Notes: generated by a model not told the origin, from the letters alone. A stretch of 64,000 bases of DNA from Bradyrhizobium daqingense (GCF_021044685.1 NZ_CP088014.1:4698001-4762000); one strand, 5' to 3'. Numbered from the stretch's first letter, positions 49,855-59,378 are shown. Numbers and translations: made by a program.

Positions 49855-50523
49855 GGCGGCAACTCCTGTGTGTGGTCGTAACCGTGGCTCGATGATTCCG
49901 TTCCATCAGGCGGCAAACGGCGTCACGCCGCGCTCATCTCCAGGCTCGCGAAAGGTGGATATTCATGATTGGTCACCGATGGCTGCTAGATCGATGATCT
50001 GTAGAGCGCTGCGCAGGATTTGGCCGACTGGCTCCAGCTGAAGGCCTGCGCCATGGCGGCGACGCAACAAAAGTTCCTAAGCTCCAAGGGCGCCTGAGTT
50101 ATTTTTGCAATCGGTGCAAAAGTGGACAAAAGCGAGCCGCATATTCGATGCTGTTCATAGGAGGCGGCTGTCGAGACGCCGTTCTATTAGCCGCCGAGTT
50201 GACGCGGGAAGGGCGGCGCTAGGAGTTTTCGCATTTCAAGGCTTTCTCGACACCGAAATGCGCGCCAAAATTCCGAACCCATGCGACGAGAGGACTTTTC
50301 AAGCCTCGAAGCTTGATTGGAGCAGCATTGACCGTTCTCCCAACTGTGTGTGCTTCCGGGCTGACGGCGCAGTTGCTGAAGATCTGGCGCGAGAGGGCCG
50401 GCGGACGAACAAGCCCTCCTGCCGGGCAACATCATCGTACGACTGGGGACAGGCCCGACCCGCGTGAGCTTGCGGCGCGCGCTGCCGACTGCCATCATCC
50501 GCGCAAACCGTGATCATAGTGCC
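49855..50523. other. Region without a convincing gene
   Basis: 669 bases between the DUF3606 gene and the channel gene. Several short frames exist on both strands, but none has a clear ribosome binding site with a family-like product. The long minus-strand frame that reaches into it from 51249 is antisense to the channel gene. The channel promoter should lie in the right part. Confidence 0.5.
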
Positions 50524-51300
50524 GTGACCCTCACGTCTTTCAGAAGCAATGTCCGCCGCCTTTACGAGGGCGAAACGCCGAGCGGCGTCCGTTTCCGCTA
50601 TGCGTTGCTGGCCTTCGACATCGTGACGGTGCTGTTCATCATCGCAACATCGTTCCTGCCTCCCAGCGAGATCATCGAAACGCTCGATGTTCTCTTCGGC
50701 GCCCTGCTGCTGGCCGACTTTTCGGCACGGCTCCTCGTCGACCGGCATCCGTTTCGGAAGTTCACCCAGCTCGCGACGTGGGCTGACATGGTCGCCATCG
50801 TATCCTTCCTGGCGCCGCTGGCCGGCGAGGCGGGCGGCTTTCTCCGGATCTTGCGAACGCTGGGGCTGCTCCGCGACTACCAGATGCTGGTGAGGCTGCG
50901 CCTCGATTCCCCGTTCTTTCGGCGCAACGAAGAGGTCATCTTCGCCGTCACGAACCTGGCCGTCTTCATCTTCGTCATGACCGGCATCGTTTACGAGACC
51001 CAGAAATTTCGCAACGACGAGATCCGGAACTATGCCGATGCCCTGTATTTCACCGTCACGGCGCTGACGACGACGGGCTTTGGCGACATTACCCTGGCGG
51101 GTACGTTCGGTCGTCTGATCACCGTCGTCATCATGATTTTCGGCGTCACGCTGTTCTTCAATCTCGCCCGCGCGCTGCTCAGTCCGCACAAGGTGCGGTT
51201 TCCATGCCCGACCTGCGGGCTCCAGAGGCACGATGCCGACGCCGTGCATTGCAAGGCCTGTGGCACCGTTCTCAACATTCCAGACGAGGGGGCAGTTTGA
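50524..51300 (+). CDS. Potassium channel family protein with C-terminal zinc ribbon
   Basis: 258 residues from a GTG; another GTG at 50464 would add 20 residues. Five to six membrane helices with a charged S4-like stretch (LRILRTLGLLRDYQMLVRLR). The selectivity filter TTTGFGD lies in ALYFTVTALTTTGFGDITLA. After the last helix comes a C4 zinc ribbon, CPTCGLQRHD then CKACGTVL, which takes the place of the usual RCK or cyclic-nucleotide domain. Inner-membrane ion channel, probably for K+. Confidence 0.85.
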   Translation: MTLTSFRSNVRRLYEGETPSGVRFRYALLAFDIVTVLFIIATSFLPPSEIIETLDVLFGALLLADFSARLLVDRHPFRKFTQLATWADMVAIVSFLAPLAGEAGGFLRILRTLGLLRDYQMLVRLRLDSPFFRRNEEVIFAVTNLAVFIFVMTGIVYETQKFRNDEIRNYADALYFTVTALTTTGFGDITLAGTFGRLITVVIMIFGVTLFFNLARALLSPHKVRFPCPTCGLQRHDADAVHCKACGTVLNIPDEGAV

Positions 51301-51489
51301 GAAGGTCTGGCGACCTGCGCCGCAGTTGGACGCCCCTCGATGGGGACATCATGCCAGTGTTTTGCCCGACGGATCAACTTTGGTTTCGGAATAGCCGCAA
51401 GTCATTGATCGGACAGGGGTCTCCTACTGTGCATGGGGTTGTTTTCACCGCTTTGTTTCGACCGGTTTGTTTTGACCGTTCTGTGAAGA

Positions 51490-52260
51490 TCATCGCAACA
51501 CGATCCATGCCGGCGCGTGGTCGCTCGCGCCATCCTCGCCGCGGATCTTCTTGTCGACGCCGGCCTTGGCCAGACGCGGGGCGAGGGCGGGGCTGAGCAG
51601 GAGATGATCGAGCCGCAGGCCCGCATCGCGCGGCCAGCGGTTTCGCTTGTAGTCCCAGAAGGTGTAGATGCGCTTCTCCGGATGCAGCTCCCGGATCGCG
51701 TCGCACCAGCCTTGTGCGACCAGCGAGGCAAACGCTGCGCGGCTCTTCGGCTGGATCAGCGCGTCCTTGTCCCATGAGCGCGTCGGATAGATGTCGATCC
51801 CGGTCGGCGCCACGTTGTAATCGCCGGCGAGAACGACGGGCAGGTCCTGCTTGATGAAGGTCTTAGCGTGGCGCTTGAGCCGCGCGAACCAGTCGAGCTT
51901 GTAGTCGAATTTCGGTCCCGGCTGCGGATTGCCGTTCGGCAGATAGATGCTGGTGACGATGATGCCGCGTATGGCGGCCTCGATGTAGCGGGCTTCGTGA
52001 TCGGAGGGTTTGCCAGGCAATCGGTCGCGCGTCAGCACGGGCTCGGCATTGCGGGCGAGGATGGCGACGCCGTTCCATGTCTTTTGTCCACACCACACCG
52101 CGCCGTAGCCGGCCTTTTCAATGGCGGCCGCCGGAAATTCGCCATCACTTGCCTTCAACTCCTGAAGCGCGACGACATCGGGCTTCGCCACGCGCATCCA
52201 TGCCAACAGATTGGGCAGGCGGCGATTGATGTTGTTGATGTTGAATGTCGCGATCTTCAT
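51490..52260 (-). CDS. xth: Exodeoxyribonuclease III / AP endonuclease family
   Basis: 256 residues from the ATG at 52260; the longer frame runs through the antisense of the next gene. Motifs of the exonuclease III fold: MKIATFNINNINRRLP, LQELKASDG (metal Glu), YLPNGNPQPG, GDYNVAPTGID, LRLDHLLLSP and SDHAPAWI (catalytic His). It cuts at abasic sites and trims 3' ends in base-excision repair. Confidence 0.93.
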   Translation of the reverse strand: MKIATFNINNINRRLPNLLAWMRVAKPDVVALQELKASDGEFPAAAIEKAGYGAVWCGQKTWNGVAILARNAEPVLTRDRLPGKPSDHEARYIEAAIRGIIVTSIYLPNGNPQPGPKFDYKLDWFARLKRHAKTFIKQDLPVVLAGDYNVAPTGIDIYPTRSWDKDALIQPKSRAAFASLVAQGWCDAIRELHPEKRIYTFWDYKRNRWPRDAGLRLDHLLLSPALAPRLAKAGVDKKIRGEDGASDHAPAWIVLR

Positions 52261-52299
52261 GTAGAGCTGCGGCTCCCGCCTTCCGTCACCGGAGATACA

Positions 52300-52521
52300 A
52301 TGTCCAAGCTGAGCTTTGTTGCCATCGCACTCGCCCTCGCGTTCTCCGGAGGCGCATCGGCACAATCGTCCGATCCGCGCGGCGCGTGCAAGACGGACTA
52401 TGACAAATTCTGCGCCGGCATCGCGCCGGGTGGCGGCCGCGTCGTCGCCTGTCTCGACGGCAAGCGCGATCAGCTCAGCGCGACCTGCAAGGCGGCGCTG
52501 GACAACAGGAAGCAGAAATAG
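52300..52521 (+). CDS. Small secreted cysteine-rich repeat protein
   Basis: 73 residues. A signal peptide ends near GGASAQ. The mature 50 residues hold four cysteines in the pattern CKTDYDKFC and VACLDGKRDQLSATCKAAL, which is one unit of the bacterial cysteine-rich (GLG1-like) repeat. Such one-unit proteins are common in Bradyrhizobium, function unknown. Start ATG at 52300 with GGAGA upstream. Divergent from xth. Confidence 0.82.
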   Translation: MSKLSFVAIALALAFSGGASAQSSDPRGACKTDYDKFCAGIAPGGGRVVACLDGKRDQLSATCKAALDNRKQK

Positions 52522-52526
52522 CTCTC

Positions 52527-52647
52527 GCGTCCCGGACGCGCGGAGCGCGAGCCGGGACCCAAAAGGTGACACGGTAGGCTGTTGAGAGATGGGCCCCGGC
52601 TCTGCAGCGCATCGCTGAAGGAGCGTTGCGCTGCGTCCGGGGCACGC
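52527..52647. repeat. Intergenic mosaic palindromic repeat, family A, copy 2
   Basis: It reads in the opposite orientation to the copy at 1090-1222, with the same end GTGCCCCGGACGC and the same core GCTGCAGAGCCGGGGCCC when reverse-complemented. It lies between the small secreted protein and the end of alr. Confidence 0.75.
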
Positions 52648-52651
52648 GCGT

Positions 52652-53935
52652 CTAACCCGGGAGTGGCGGCTGAGCGGACGGCTGTTCGAGCGGCGGCGTC
52701 GATGGCGGCTGCTCGGCCGCCTGTGCGGGAGCGGGCCTTGCTAATGGCTCCTCCACATCGCCGCCCTTGTAGATGCGCGCATAGCGGCGGCCGAGGCTGG
52801 TCAGCACCTCATAGCCGATCGTGCCGAAATGATGCGCGAGCTCGTCGACAGTGATGCCCTCGCCGAGCAGCGTCACCATGTGGCCGCGCCGCACCGCGTT
52901 CGGCGGCAGGTCGGTGATGTCGATGGCGATCAGGTCCATTGAGATGCGGCCCGCGACCGGGCAGCGCTTGCCGGCCACGATCACCTCGGCGCCGCGGGTG
53001 CCGTCATTGGAGCTGGCGGCGCGGAAATAGCCGTCGGCATAACCGACCGCGATGATCGCGAGCTTGGTCGGCCGCCGTGCGCTCCAGGTGCCGCCATAGC
53101 CGACGGTCTCGCCGCGCTCGATAGTGCGGATCTGCACGATGCGCGCCTTGAGGTCGACGACCTGCTGCATGGGGTTGTCGGCCTCCGGCGTCGGGTTGAC
53201 GCCGTAGAGCGCGGCCCCCGGCCGCACCATGTCGAACTGGAACGGCGCGCCGAGGAAGATGCCGGAGGAGTTGGCGAGCGCGGCGGGCACGCCGGTGAAC
53301 TCACTGGCAATGCCGCGGAAGGCCGCGAGCTGTCTGGCATTGACCTGGCTGTTGAGCTGCTCGGCGGCGACCAGATGGCTCATTACCAGCGTGATGCCGT
53401 GATCACCTGCATTGATGCGGGGGATGATGGCGTGCGCCTCGGACAGCGTCAGGCCCAGCCGGTTCATGCCGGTGTCGATGTGAACGGCAGCGCCGCCGGT
53501 CCATCCGGTGCGGCGGCAGAACACGTCCCATTCGGCGAGCTCGTTGAGATCGCCGATCACCGGCCGGCAGTTGATCTTGGCGTAGTGCTCGCCGGTGTTC
53601 TGGAAGTAGCCGCCGAGCACGTAGATCGTGGGCTCCGGCACGGCCGCGCGCACCTTGCGCGCCTCCTCGATGGTGGCGACGAAAAACGTCTTGCAGCCGG
53701 CCTTGCTCAGCGCGCGCGCGACCTCCGCGCCGCCGCAGCCATAGGCGTCGGCCTTGATCACCGCCGCGCACTCGGCCGGTACCGCCGTCTTCTCGAGCTT
53801 GCGCCAATTGGCGATGATGGCATCGAGATCGACGGTGAGCACGCCGCCATAGGCAGCGAGCGCGGCGGCCTGGTTGGCCTCCGCGGAGAGAATGCCGGGT
53901 TGCGGGTTCGTTTTCGGGTCGGACGCCATTGTCAT
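52652..53935 (-). CDS. alr: Alanine racemase
   Basis: 427 residues. The PLP lysine is Lys61 in VIKADAYGCG, and the second catalytic residue is the tyrosine in ETVGYGGTWSA. RISMDLIAID and GYEVLTSLGRRYAR are further family motifs. It makes D-alanine for peptidoglycan. About 40 Pro/Ala/Gln-rich residues extend the C-terminus beyond the usual end. Several ATGs lie at the start (MTMASD), so the exact start is open. Downstream of dnaB, a common alphaproteobacterial order. Confidence 0.95.
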   Translation of the reverse strand: MTMASDPKTNPQPGILSAEANQAAALAAYGGVLTVDLDAIIANWRKLEKTAVPAECAAVIKADAYGCGGAEVARALSKAGCKTFFVATIEEARKVRAAVPEPTIYVLGGYFQNTGEHYAKINCRPVIGDLNELAEWDVFCRRTGWTGGAAVHIDTGMNRLGLTLSEAHAIIPRINAGDHGITLVMSHLVAAEQLNSQVNARQLAAFRGIASEFTGVPAALANSSGIFLGAPFQFDMVRPGAALYGVNPTPEADNPMQQVVDLKARIVQIRTIERGETVGYGGTWSARRPTKLAIIAVGYADGYFRAASSNDGTRGAEVIVAGKRCPVAGRISMDLIAIDITDLPPNAVRRGHMVTLLGEGITVDELAHHFGTIGYEVLTSLGRRYARIYKGGDVEEPLARPAPAQAAEQPPSTPPLEQPSAQPPLPG

Positions 53936-53975
53936 GGCGCCGTTTTACGCAAGAGGCCTGTCCGGTTCAAGGAAC

Positions 53976-55487
53976 TCAGTAGTCGTTGTCGCTGCGAGCC
54001 GGCAGCTGACTGTCAGGCGCGAGGTCGCCGAACCGCGTGACCGAGGCTTCGAACGCCAGGTCGACGGTGCCGGTCGGTCCGTGGCGCTGCTTGCCGATGA
54101 TGACCTCGGCCTTTCCGTGGGCAAGACTCATGTCGAGCTGCCACTTCTCGTGTTCAGGCGTGCCCGGGCGGGGCTCCTTCATCGCGAGGTAATATTCCTC
54201 GCGATAAACGAACAGCACGACGTCGGCGTCCTGCTCGATCGACCCGGATTCACGCAAGTCGGAGAGCTGCGGCCGCTTGTCGTCGCGGGATTCGACCTGA
54301 CGCGAGAGCTGGGATAGCGCGATCACGGGAACGTTGAGCTCTTTCGCCAATGCCTTCAGGCTGGTCGTGATTTCCGTGATTTCCTGCACACGGCTGTCGC
54401 TGGCGCGCTTGCTCGAGCCTGACAACAGCTGGATGTAGTCGATTACCAGCAGGTCGAGGCCCTTCTGGCGCTTCAGCCGGCGGGCGCGTGCCATCAGCTG
54501 CGCGATCGACAGGCCGCCGGTGGCATCGACATAGAACGGCAGCGATTGCAGCTCGATCGAGACCTCCCGGATCTTCTCGAAATCGGCTTCCGAGATGCCG
54601 CCGCGGCGGATGTGGGAGGAGGGAACGCCGGTGCGCTCGGCCACGATACGCGTGGCGAGCTGGTCGGCTGACATTTCGCAGGAGAAGAAGCCGATCACGC
54701 CGCCATTGGCGGCCTTCGTGGTGCCGTCGGCCTGGACTTCCGGAACGTAGGCGCGCGCGACATTGTAGGCGATGTTGGTCGCAAGCGAGGTCTTGCCCAT
54801 GCCGGGACGGCCCGCGACGATGATGAGGTCGGAATGCTGCAGGCCGCCCATCTTGGTGTCGAGGTCGCGCATGCCGGTCGAGATGCCGGACAGCTTGCCG
54901 TCGCGCTGGAACGCCTTGGCCGCGAGATCGACCGCGACCGCCAGCGCCTGCGAGAATTTCTGGAAGCCGCCGTCATAACGGCCGGATTCCGCTAGCTCGT
55001 AAAGCTTGCGCTCGGCGTCCTCGATCTGCGCCCGCGGCTGGAAATCGACCGGCGCGTCATAGGCGACGTTGACCATGTCCTCGCCGATTCCGATCAGGTC
55101 GCGCCGCAGCGACAGGTCGTAGACGGTGCGGCCGTAGTCCTGCGCATTGATGATGGTGGTCGCTTCGGCCGCGAGCCGTGCCAGATATTGCCCAATGGTC
55201 ATGCCGCCGACATCGGTGTCTGCGGGTAGGAAGGTCTTCAGCGTGACCGGCGTCGCGATCTTGCCCATCCGGATCAGGCTGCCGGCGGTCTCGAAAATGG
55301 TCTGGTGCAGCGGCTCGAAGAAATGCTTCGCCTCGAGAAAGTCCGACACCCGATAGAAAGCGTCGTTGTTGACCAGGATCGCGCCCAGGAGGCTCTGTTC
55401 CGCCTCGATATTGTGCGGTGCGCTCCGATAGGCAGGAGTTCCGGCGTCGGGCGCGAGTTTGAGAACGTTCGAATCAGTCAGGGCCAT
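53976..55487 (-). CDS. dnaB: Replicative DNA helicase DnaB
   Basis: 503 residues. The N-terminal DnaB domain begins APHNIEAEQSLLGAILVNND, and the RecA-like motor has Walker A GRPGMGKTSLATN, LLVIDYIQLLSG (Walker B) and LSQLSRQVESRDDKRPQLSD. No intein. It unwinds DNA at the replication fork. alr follows after 40 bases on the same strand. Confidence 0.97.
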   Translation of the reverse strand: MALTDSNVLKLAPDAGTPAYRSAPHNIEAEQSLLGAILVNNDAFYRVSDFLEAKHFFEPLHQTIFETAGSLIRMGKIATPVTLKTFLPADTDVGGMTIGQYLARLAAEATTIINAQDYGRTVYDLSLRRDLIGIGEDMVNVAYDAPVDFQPRAQIEDAERKLYELAESGRYDGGFQKFSQALAVAVDLAAKAFQRDGKLSGISTGMRDLDTKMGGLQHSDLIIVAGRPGMGKTSLATNIAYNVARAYVPEVQADGTTKAANGGVIGFFSCEMSADQLATRIVAERTGVPSSHIRRGGISEADFEKIREVSIELQSLPFYVDATGGLSIAQLMARARRLKRQKGLDLLVIDYIQLLSGSSKRASDSRVQEITEITTSLKALAKELNVPVIALSQLSRQVESRDDKRPQLSDLRESGSIEQDADVVLFVYREEYYLAMKEPRPGTPEHEKWQLDMSLAHGKAEVIIGKQRHGPTGTVDLAFEASVTRFGDLAPDSQLPARSDNDY

Positions 55488-55780
55488 GGTCGGACGTGCT
55501 TAGCAATTTTCGTGGGCGGATGCGGGGCCGGGATAAAGCGCCGCCTCACGCCAAAGCGGAAGCGAAAGCTGACCGCTATCAACCGCTCAGTTAAAATGGT
55601 GGATGATTGGCAGCTGCGGCAACTGCCGCGCTTGACGGATTTTCACGGAACCGGGGTCTGCCTGAACGCGACCGCGACGTGCCATGGAAAAATCCTGAAC
55701 CCGTGAACCCAATGGATTGGCGCGCAGACCTAACGAGAGGGCGCGCGAATTGACGCACGCTGGGAGCTTTCGGCTCGGAT

Positions 55781-55900
55781 TCAGATCAGCAGGAGGTAGA
55801 CCAGCGCGACCAAGGCTGCCCCAACGCCCGTGACGATCAGGGCGTAATCGGTGCGGAGGTCGTCCTGCACGTCGAATGAGGTTTGGGTCTCTTTGCTCAT
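55781..55900 (-). CDS. Very small single-pass membrane protein
   Basis: 39 residues: a polar N-terminus MSKETQTSFDVQDDLRTDYA, then one hydrophobic helix to the end. No family is recognised and the ribosome binding site is weak, but the polar-then-hydrophobic layout is unlike random sequence. It lies between dnaB and the cyclopropane-synthase homologue. Confidence 0.45.
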   Translation of the reverse strand: MSKETQTSFDVQDDLRTDYALIVTGVGAALVALVYLLLI

Positions 55901-56032
55901 GGCGACGATCTAAGCCAGGTCCGACGAGACTTATGTGAACCAGATCACATCTCCCCGGATTCTTTCGGGCAGAGGCGGAACAGGCCGGCGGGCAGGGGGT
56001 TGTCTCCGTCCCGCCAGCAGGGAGACGAGGCG

Positions 56033-56239
56033 ATGCGGCCAGAACGGCAGCACCAGATGTGGCGAAGCGAGGCCAGCAGCCGGCTTTGGCTGGCAGGCCT
56101 GATCGCGGCCATGGAGTACGCCGAGCGACCCGAAGTGCGGCGTCAGCCGGTCGCACCTGAACTTCTCGTGGAACTGCGGGCGCAACTAGCGTTAACCGCC
56201 TCTTTCCGGCTCTCTCAGATTTCGACCCGGCGTCACTAG
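56033..56239 (+). CDS. Small hypothetical protein
   Basis: 68 residues, rich in R and L, starting MRPERQHQMWRSEASSRLWL, with a good ribosome binding site (GCAGGGAGACGAGG). No domain is recognised. It is convergent with the cyclopropane-synthase homologue, its stop 3 bases from that gene's end. A chance frame cannot be excluded. Confidence 0.4.
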   Translation: MRPERQHQMWRSEASSRLWLAGLIAAMEYAERPEVRRQPVAPELLVELRAQLALTASFRLSQISTRRH

Positions 56240-56242
56240 GAT

Positions 56243-57493
56243 CTATTCACCTGCCAGCTTCAGCCTGGGCTTGGCACCGCCTTCAACGGCCCGCAGCCGG
56301 CCTTCCTCGCGCCCGATGTAGTCGCGCGTTATGGGCACCACGCCCTGACGCCTTGTGAGCTGGATCTGGAAGTTCATCATGTGCTGCTTGCGGAACGTCA
56401 TCTCGCAGGCCGCGAGATAAAATTCCCACATCAGGGCGAAGCGCTCGTCATAGAGCTGCACGGCCTCCTCGCGCCGCGCCATGAAGCGCTCCCGCCAGGC
56501 CTTCAGCGTCTCGGCGTAGTGCAGGCGCAGGATCTCGATGTCGCAGACCAGGAGGCCAGCGCGCTCGATCGCCGGCAGCACCTCCGACAAAGCGGGGATG
56601 TAGCCGCCGGGGAAGATGTATTTGGCGATCCAGGGATTGGTGGAGTCCGGTCCCTGCGAACGGCCGATCGAATGCAGCAGCATGACACCGTCCTTGCTCA
56701 GAAGCTCGGCACAGCGTTGGAAATAGGTGTCGTAGAAGCGGGCGCCGACATGCTCGAACATGCCGACCGAGACGATGCGATCAAACGGGCCAGCGATGTC
56801 GCGATAGTCCTGGAGCAGGAATCTGGCGGAGCCCGTCAGGCGCTTTTCGGCGGCGCGCGCATTGGCAATCTGCAATTGCTCGGTCGAGAGTGTGATGCCG
56901 GTGACGTCGGCGCCGGCGATCTCGGCGAGATAGAGCCCGAGCCCGCCCCAGCCGGAGCCGATGTCGAGCACGCGCTGGCCGCTCTTGATGAGCAGCTTGG
57001 CGGCGATGTGCCGCTTCTTGGCAAGCTGCGCATCGTCGAGCGTCGTTTCCGGCGTCTCGAAATAGGCGCAGCTATATTGCTTGTCGGCATCGAGGAAGAG
57101 CGAATAGAGGCGGGCGTCGAGATCATAATGGTGCGCCACGTTGCTGCGGGAGCGCGAGCGCGGATTGAACTGCTTCAGATGCCGCGTCAGATAGCGCAGG
57201 TGCCACCAGGGTTTGGCCCACTGCGGCAATAGGTCGGGTTGATCGAGCAGGATCGCGAGGGCATCAGCTATCGTGCCGCGCTCGACGACGAACTCGCCGT
57301 CCATATAGGCCTCGCCAAGCCCGAGTTCGGGATTGATGAGGACCTTCCGTTCCGCGTCGGCGGTGACAAAGCGCACCGCAATGGGCTCGCCCGATCCGTC
57401 GCCAACGGTGAACTTCACCCCGCTTGCGCCGGTCACCGTCAGCGATCCGCGGCGGACGAATTGAGACAGGAATTTACGCAACAAACGGTCCAT
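56243..57493 (-). CDS. Cyclopropane-fatty-acyl-phospholipid synthase family methyltransferase
   Basis: 416 residues from the ATG at 57493 (site GAGGTAGG). An N-terminal domain of about 110 residues precedes the SAM-binding motif VLDIGSGWGGLGLYLAEIAG. SNVAHHYDLDARLYSLFLD and QYSCAYFETPETTLDDAQL are the CFA-synthase signatures, and YIFPGGYIPALSEVLP follows. It adds a methylene bridge to unsaturated lipid chains using S-adenosylmethionine, or another methyl modification in this broad family. Acts at the membrane surface. Confidence 0.93.
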   Translation of the reverse strand: MDRLLRKFLSQFVRRGSLTVTGASGVKFTVGDGSGEPIAVRFVTADAERKVLINPELGLGEAYMDGEFVVERGTIADALAILLDQPDLLPQWAKPWWHLRYLTRHLKQFNPRSRSRSNVAHHYDLDARLYSLFLDADKQYSCAYFETPETTLDDAQLAKKRHIAAKLLIKSGQRVLDIGSGWGGLGLYLAEIAGADVTGITLSTEQLQIANARAAEKRLTGSARFLLQDYRDIAGPFDRIVSVGMFEHVGARFYDTYFQRCAELLSKDGVMLLHSIGRSQGPDSTNPWIAKYIFPGGYIPALSEVLPAIERAGLLVCDIEILRLHYAETLKAWRERFMARREEAVQLYDERFALMWEFYLAACEMTFRKQHMMNFQIQLTRRQGVVPITRDYIGREEGRLRAVEGGAKPRLKLAGE

Positions 57494-57753
57494 CGCCACC
57501 TACCTCTCGAGCGAACCCGAAGAGATGCGACTAACCCGGCTTTCACATCTGACGCCCAGGTCCCGGTCCGGTTCCTATGCGTTTGCATTCAATCTAAGGC
57601 GCAGACTGCGACCCCACTATTGCGCTGTGTTCACAGCCGATATTCCAAAATCGCTTAGTCACATCCTCGCGCGCGGGAAGCCTTCCATTCGCGGCTCAAT
57701 CCGTTAAAAGGTGGCCGCCGCCGCGCCGCCTGCCGGCTGCATTCACGGAATTC

Positions 57754-58662
57754 ATGGAGATGATGGGAATGTCGAGCCGAGCGCTCAGCCTCGCGACGGT
57801 ATTGCTTCTGATCGGCTTCGGCGCAGCCGACACCGTTCTTGCGCAGGCGACGAACCTCGAGGCCGGCAAGACCCCGTCCCAGCTTTTCGCCCAGACTTGC
57901 AATGTCTGCCACAAGAGCCCGCGCGGCTTGTTGAAGTCGGTGGCGCCGGGCTCGCTGCCGGGCTTCCTGCGTCAGCACTACACCACGAGCTCGGACATGG
58001 CGGGCGTGCTCGCCTCCTACCTCGTCTCCAATGGTGCGACCGATACCCGCTACCAGGCCAAGGACGGCAAGAAGGACGCCAACACCGCTCCAGGCCAGTC
58101 GCCTGAACATCAGGGCCGTCGTCAGCGTGCGCAGGACGCCGGCAGGCCGGAAGCCGAAGGCGCAGCTCCAGCTGCAGAGGGCACACGTCAGAAGCGTAGC
58201 GCGCGACCGGCCGAGGAAGGCGTGCGGTCCGGGGGCGAGGCAGCGCCCGAGGGACGCAAGGCCAAGCGCCGCGCCAAGCCCGAGGATGCACCGAAGGTCG
58301 ATGCCGGCCCGCCGGCCAACGACAAGCCGAAGGCCGAGTCGAAGCCTGATAGCGCAAAGTCTGAGCCCGAGGCCAAGCCTGACAGCGCGAAGGCCGAGCC
58401 GCGCGGCAGCGAAGCGCCGGCGCCGCGCCCAGATCCGACCCCGCAGGTCACGCCTGCTGCACCAGCTGCCGTCAAACCGGCCGAACCAACCACACCGAAG
58501 CCGGCGGAAGAGGCTGCGCCCAAGCCGGCCGCGCCTGCCGCGAGCCCCGAACCGGCACCTGCGGTCAGACCGCAGGAATCGTCGCCGCCTCCGACCGCCG
58601 CAGCCCCGCGCGCAGCGCCAGCGGACTCCTCCGGACCGCCGGCGCCCCCGATCTCGCGGTAA
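57754..58662 (+). CDS. Secreted c-type haem protein with long low-complexity tail
   Basis: 302 residues. A signal peptide ends near DTVLAQ. One haem-binding motif CNVCH follows about 20 residues later, in QLFAQTCNVCHKSPRG, and the small globular part ends near residue 105. The remaining two thirds is disordered-looking sequence rich in A, P, E and K with repeated pieces such as KPDSAK and KAEPR. Probably a periplasmic cytochrome c with a wall-spanning or binding tail. Partner unknown. ATGs at 57754, 57760 and 57769 are all possible starts. Confidence 0.7.
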   Translation: MEMMGMSSRALSLATVLLLIGFGAADTVLAQATNLEAGKTPSQLFAQTCNVCHKSPRGLLKSVAPGSLPGFLRQHYTTSSDMAGVLASYLVSNGATDTRYQAKDGKKDANTAPGQSPEHQGRRQRAQDAGRPEAEGAAPAAEGTRQKRSARPAEEGVRSGGEAAPEGRKAKRRAKPEDAPKVDAGPPANDKPKAESKPDSAKSEPEAKPDSAKAEPRGSEAPAPRPDPTPQVTPAAPAAVKPAEPTTPKPAEEAAPKPAAPAASPEPAPAVRPQESSPPPTAAAPRAAPADSSGPPAPPISR

Positions 58663-58721
58663 CCAACTCGCGCCCGTCCGATCGTGGCGGAGGCCCGCTT
58701 CATCGCGGCCGCCGCGTCGTC

Positions 58722-58751
58722 TTGACCAGGACTAGAGCAGTACTCTAGAGT
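58722..58751 (+). promoter_or_regulatory. Promoter and palindromic operator of the TetR-thioesterase pair
   Basis: TTGACC (58722-58727) and TAGAGT (58746-58751) make a promoter with an 18-base spacer. Inside it lies the inverted repeat CTAGAG-CAGTA-CTCTAG (58732-58748), a likely TetR operator covering the -10 element, which suggests autorepression. Confidence 0.65.
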
Positions 58752-58770
58752 GTTGCTCCAGGAGGCTTCG

Positions 58771-59367
58771 ATGACGGCGAGCGTGCGTGACGACCTGTTG
58801 GCGGCGGGGCTGGTCGTGTTCGACCGCGTCGGCTTCGAGGCCGCAACGGTGGCGGCGATCCGCGCCCGGGCGCGCGCCTCCAATGGCAGTTTCTTTCATG
58901 CTTTCGGCTCGAAGAAGGAGCTCGCCGGCGCGCTCTTCCTGGAAGTGCTCCGGCACTATCACGCAGCGGTATTGGCAGCGCTCGATCCCGTGCCCGATGT
59001 GGAGCAGGGCATCGGCCGCCTGATCCGCGCGCATCTCGATTGGGTCGTCACCAGCCGGCGCGAGGCGCGCTATCTCTTCGAGATCTCGCGCAGCGAATGG
59101 GGCGAGGACGTGCGCGAGGCCCAGCGCGTGCAGAACGCGCGTCTCGCCGAAGGTATCGAGCGCTGGCGCGGGCCGCTGGTTGCGATCGGCGAACTCCTGC
59201 CGATGACGCCAGTGATGTTCGTCAGCCAGCTGATCGGTCCGGCGCAGATCTTCTGCCGCGCTTATCTGTCGGGTCGCGACCGCACCGATCCGCGCCTCGA
59301 GGCCGACACGCTGATCGCCTGCGCCATCCGGGCACTGCGGCCACCCGATCGCATCAACAAGCAATGA
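58771..59367 (+). CDS. TetR/AcrR family regulator
   Basis: 198 residues from the ATG at 58771, which follows CCAGGAGG. The HTH is FEAATVAAIRARARASNGSF followed by FHAFGSKKELAGALF, the normal TetR N-terminal domain. The C-terminal ligand domain is not assignable. The thioesterase gene follows 11 bases after the stop, so the two form an operon and the regulator likely senses an acyl-CoA-related or hydrophobic ligand. Confidence 0.9.
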   Translation: MTASVRDDLLAAGLVVFDRVGFEAATVAAIRARARASNGSFFHAFGSKKELAGALFLEVLRHYHAAVLAALDPVPDVEQGIGRLIRAHLDWVVTSRREARYLFEISRSEWGEDVREAQRVQNARLAEGIERWRGPLVAIGELLPMTPVMFVSQLIGPAQIFCRAYLSGRDRTDPRLEADTLIACAIRALRPPDRINKQ

Positions 59368-59378
59368 GGAGGGATTGC

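Noticed and set aside
49550..49906. Longer N-terminus of GlgX
   Set aside because: The extension overlaps the DUF3606 gene in another frame and has no glycosidase or CBM48 similarity. The ATG at 49549 starts the protein properly.
50299..51249. A 316-residue minus-strand frame
   Set aside because: Antisense to the potassium channel, which carries the TTTGFGD filter.
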